Shown: piece after piece, positions 62,346 to 64,000 of the stretch
How positions within the stretch are numbered: the stretch's first letter is position 1
How the letters are laid out: every line of letters starts with the position of its first letter
Assembly: GCA_041633555.1 (NCBI GenBank)
Contig: JBFKFZ010000001.1
Location: forward strand, 1 to 64,000
Length of the DNA: 64,000 nucleotides
Origin: JAHEAO01 sp041633555
GTDB lineage: Bacteria > Pseudomonadota > Alphaproteobacteria > Rhodobacterales > Rhodobacteraceae
Reading direction: 5' to 3'
Position numbers and translations under genes: made by a program
The notes under the pieces: model-generated
The model's input: only the letters and a program-made list of their open reading frames with translations
The model's database searches: none
What the model was told of the DNA's origin: nothing

Positions 62346-63287
62346 ATGGCCAAGAAGAAATCCCCGGCAGAACTGAAAGAGGAAGGCGTCGCACTGGGCG
62401 AGAAGATCGCGCAGGCGCGCAAGAAACCCTATAAGTTCGCTCTTTCGATCGGCAAGGAAGGCCTGGTTCTAGAAACCGACCTGAAGAAATCGCCCGACAT
62501 TCTTTGGCGTAACGCCAAGAAGGCCGGCGGCGGCCCGAAAGGCGCGATGGGCATGATGAGCGTCAAGGGCAAGATCATCGAACTGGACTGCACGGATGAC
62601 AGCGCGCCACAGAACCTGCCGAAACTCGCCAAGAAATTTTTTGCCGAGCGTGGCCAGCCCTACAAATTCGTGATCAAGACCCCGGCCGGCGAACTGTCGG
62701 ATGACGACAACGAGGAGGAAGAAGAACTGCAGATGGCATCGCCGCCGGAGGAGGAAGAAGAAGAACTCCAGATGGCCGTGCCTCCACGTGGAGACGCACC
62801 GCCACCGGAAGAAACCGCCCCGCCCTCTGCCAGCGATGAGGACGCGGTCGACGAGGAAACCCGTGAAGCCGTCGAGGAAGTCACCGGGGAAAGCCCTCAG
62901 GAGCAGACAGAGGCGTCCGAAGATAGCGGCGAAGATGCAGACGACGATACCGAGGATGCACTGCGCGAGGTGTTGCAGAAGGAATTCGAGGGTCTCTCCG
63001 GCGATATCGAGGCAGCGAGGCAGGGCACCAATCCCGGAATGGTCAAGAAAACCGACGCTTTGGTCGAGATGTTTGGCAAGCAGATCGGTGGCGATCTGAA
63101 GAAGTCGGCCTCGGTCCTGTCGCTATTGAAAGCGACCCTGAAAGAGGCTGGAGGCGGAGCTGAAGCGACCCCGGCAGCCGGCCAGGCCGAGGGCGGCGCC
63201 CCGGATCCCGCAGCTGCAGAGGCCCGCAAATCCCAGCTTGAAGAGCTGGAAAAAGGCGTTGATGCCTTGCTGGCTGAGTTCGCCTGA
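62346..63287 (+). CDS. Acidic protein sharing its N-terminal domain with the 961 aa protein
   Basis: This 313 aa protein has no signal peptide. Residues about 1-120 match the first domain of the protein at 54559 (ARKKPYKFALSIGKEG and DLKKSPDILWRNAKK in the same order as ARK..FA and KSPDVL). A long acidic linker rich in glutamate and proline follows (about 120-200), then a helical segment (DALREVLQKEFEGLSGDIEA) and a glycine/alanine-rich end. A strong GAGGAGG ribosome site precedes the ATG at 62346. It leads a two-gene unit with the protein at 63356. It may be an adaptor or cargo; no enzymatic motif is visible. Confidence 0.7.
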   Translation: MAKKKSPAELKEEGVALGEKIAQARKKPYKFALSIGKEGLVLETDLKKSPDILWRNAKKAGGGPKGAMGMMSVKGKIIELDCTDDSAPQNLPKLAKKFFAERGQPYKFVIKTPAGELSDDDNEEEEELQMASPPEEEEEELQMAVPPRGDAPPPEETAPPSASDEDAVDEETREAVEEVTGESPQEQTEASEDSGEDADDDTEDALREVLQKEFEGLSGDIEAARQGTNPGMVKKTDALVEMFGKQIGGDLKKSASVLSLLKATLKEAGGGAEATPAAGQAEGGAPDPAAAEARKSQLEELEKGVDALLAEFA

Positions 63288-63298
63288 TGACAGGAACT

Positions 63299-63321
63299 GG
63301 CAGCGGGCAATGCTCGCTGCC
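63299..63321 (+). other. Hairpin between the 313 aa and 148 aa genes
   Basis: GGCAGCGGGC pairs with GCTCGCTGCC (ten pairs, one of them G-U) around AAT. No T-run follows. It lies between two co-directional genes, and could set their relative expression by partial termination or processing. Confidence 0.45.
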
Positions 63322-63355
63322 CCGCGTAGTATGACTTGAACTTTCGGAGGATATC

Positions 63356-63802
63356 ATGCCGGAACCGGATGCAAAGGAAGAGGGCAAAAAGATAGAGGCG
63401 GCCAAGAAGGGGATTCAGAGCGAGGTGAAGAAGCTCGCCCAGAAGACCAAGAAGAAGGCCGATGAAGCCCGCGAACTGCTCGAGGAGAAGAAGGAAAAGA
63501 AGAAGCCCAGCACGCCCGACGAGAAGAAGCGCGCCAAGGAAGTCGACAAGAAACTGAAGGATATCCAGAAGATCTATGCGAAAGAGGCAGACGCGACCTC
63601 GCAGCGGATCAGCAAGATGCTGCAGGAATATGCGCCCGACAACAAGGATGCCCTGCCCGCCTGGCAGAAGGGCATGGATCGCTGGTACATTGATATCCTG
63701 AACAAGGAACCCGGCTTCGATATCGGCGGTGGCGTCAGGGCGAACGGCGACATCTCGATCAAGGACAAGAAGGCGAAGATCGACTTCTCCTGGAAGTTTT
63801 AG
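63356..63802 (+). CDS. Small basic coiled-coil protein, 148 aa
   Basis: The first 75 residues are lysine/glutamate-rich helix (EEGKKIEAAKKGIQSEVKKL and onwards), likely coiled coil. The last 45 include WQKGMDRWYIDILN and a beta-rich end (DIGGGVRANGDISIKDKK). No signal peptide. It follows the 313 aa gene by 68 bases with a hairpin between. I do not recognise the family. Confidence 0.65.
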   Translation: MPEPDAKEEGKKIEAAKKGIQSEVKKLAQKTKKKADEARELLEEKKEKKKPSTPDEKKRAKEVDKKLKDIQKIYAKEADATSQRISKMLQEYAPDNKDALPAWQKGMDRWYIDILNKEPGFDIGGGVRANGDISIKDKKAKIDFSWKF

Positions 63803-64000
63803 CCGCGGTGCTTTCCGGTCTGCAGGACGCATGGCGCACAGCCGGGCTGCGCGCGCCGCATTCGTGTGAGTTGGCTTCTATCTGGTGACGGCAGAACAAC
63901 CGGCCCCGCAAGATCCGGTCGTCAACTCAGGGCATCGTCCGAGACACCCTGCGCGGCTTTAGGACACATGCCGCCTCGCGCCAGATTCTGGTGTTTCGTC
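63803..64000. other. Window end without a supportable gene
   Basis: A GC-rich imperfect hairpin at about 63834-63854 (GCGC and CAGC pairing with GCTG and GCGC) follows the last stop and could help end transcription. Nothing else stands out before the window edge. Confidence 0.4.

Noticed and set aside
1..64000. CRISPR arrays, tRNA genes, insertion sequences and attachment sites
   Set aside because: I looked for regularly spaced repeats, tRNA-like cloverleafs, transposase motifs and flanking direct repeats and found none that I could support.

Overview
The window reads as high-GC alphaproteobacterial DNA, most likely Rhodobacterales (roseobacter/Paracoccus-like). That assignment rests on base composition, codon use and the make-up of the type VI secretion (T6SS) locus; no rRNA or other phylogenetic marker is present, so it is an inference. 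I saw no tRNA, rRNA, CRISPR array, insertion sequence or attachment site.

Region 1 (about 1-15400) is a surface-glycan or cell-envelope modification region. It has a Stealth-type phosphotransferase (106-846), a sulfotransferase (2086-3102), two radical SAM enzymes (3206-4303, 14398-15378), several glycosyltransferases including a sulfotransferase fusion, two Sel1-like fusions and a tandem GT4/MurG-like fusion, two small exported proteins, and a caspase-Sel1 protein (12009-14096).

Region 2 (15396-19995) holds a metallopeptidase-type gene interrupted by two in-frame TAA codons (15838-17976). Directly downstream is a small exported protein that could be its immunity partner, and upstream are an M15 peptidase and an OmpA-family protein.

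Region 3 (20054-48232) is an essentially complete T6SS. A minus-strand run goes tssA-tssB-tssC-hcp-tagJ-tssE-tssF-tssG-clpV-[voltage-gated Na channel]-[fused TssB-TssC paralogue]-[98 aa protein]-vgrG-[203 aa protein]-PAAR-fha-tssK-tssL(OmpA)-tssM-tagF-pppA, and ppkA converges on it. No tssJ was found. The kinase (PpkA), phosphatase (PppA), FHA protein and TagF make up the threonine-phosphorylation control circuit known from other T6SSs.

Region 4 (48430-54490), divergent from the T6SS operon, encodes a small exported protein, an ExbB/TolQ-like motor protein, two ExbD/TolR-like proteins and a TonB/TolA-like transducer whose C-terminal modules resemble those of PpkA. A caspase with a C-terminal CxxCH motif and a YceI-OmpA fusion follow.

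Region 5 (54559-63802) contains candidate T6SS cargo. A 961 aa and a 313 aa protein share an N-terminal domain. A 1235 aa protein shares its head domain with the broken gene of region 2. The three large proteins share a recurring helical repeat. A CpXC-domain protein and a 148 aa basic protein accompany them.

The most unusual content is the set of parts that do not belong to a textbook T6SS: a NavAb-type sodium channel and a second, fused sheath protein overlapping in one operon; a dedicated ExbBD/TonB-like module sharing domains with the T6SS kinase; two caspases; and a paralogous repeat-protein family with interchangeable heads and tails. Together they suggest a T6SS variant whose firing may be tied to membrane potential or ion flux, which remains an inference.
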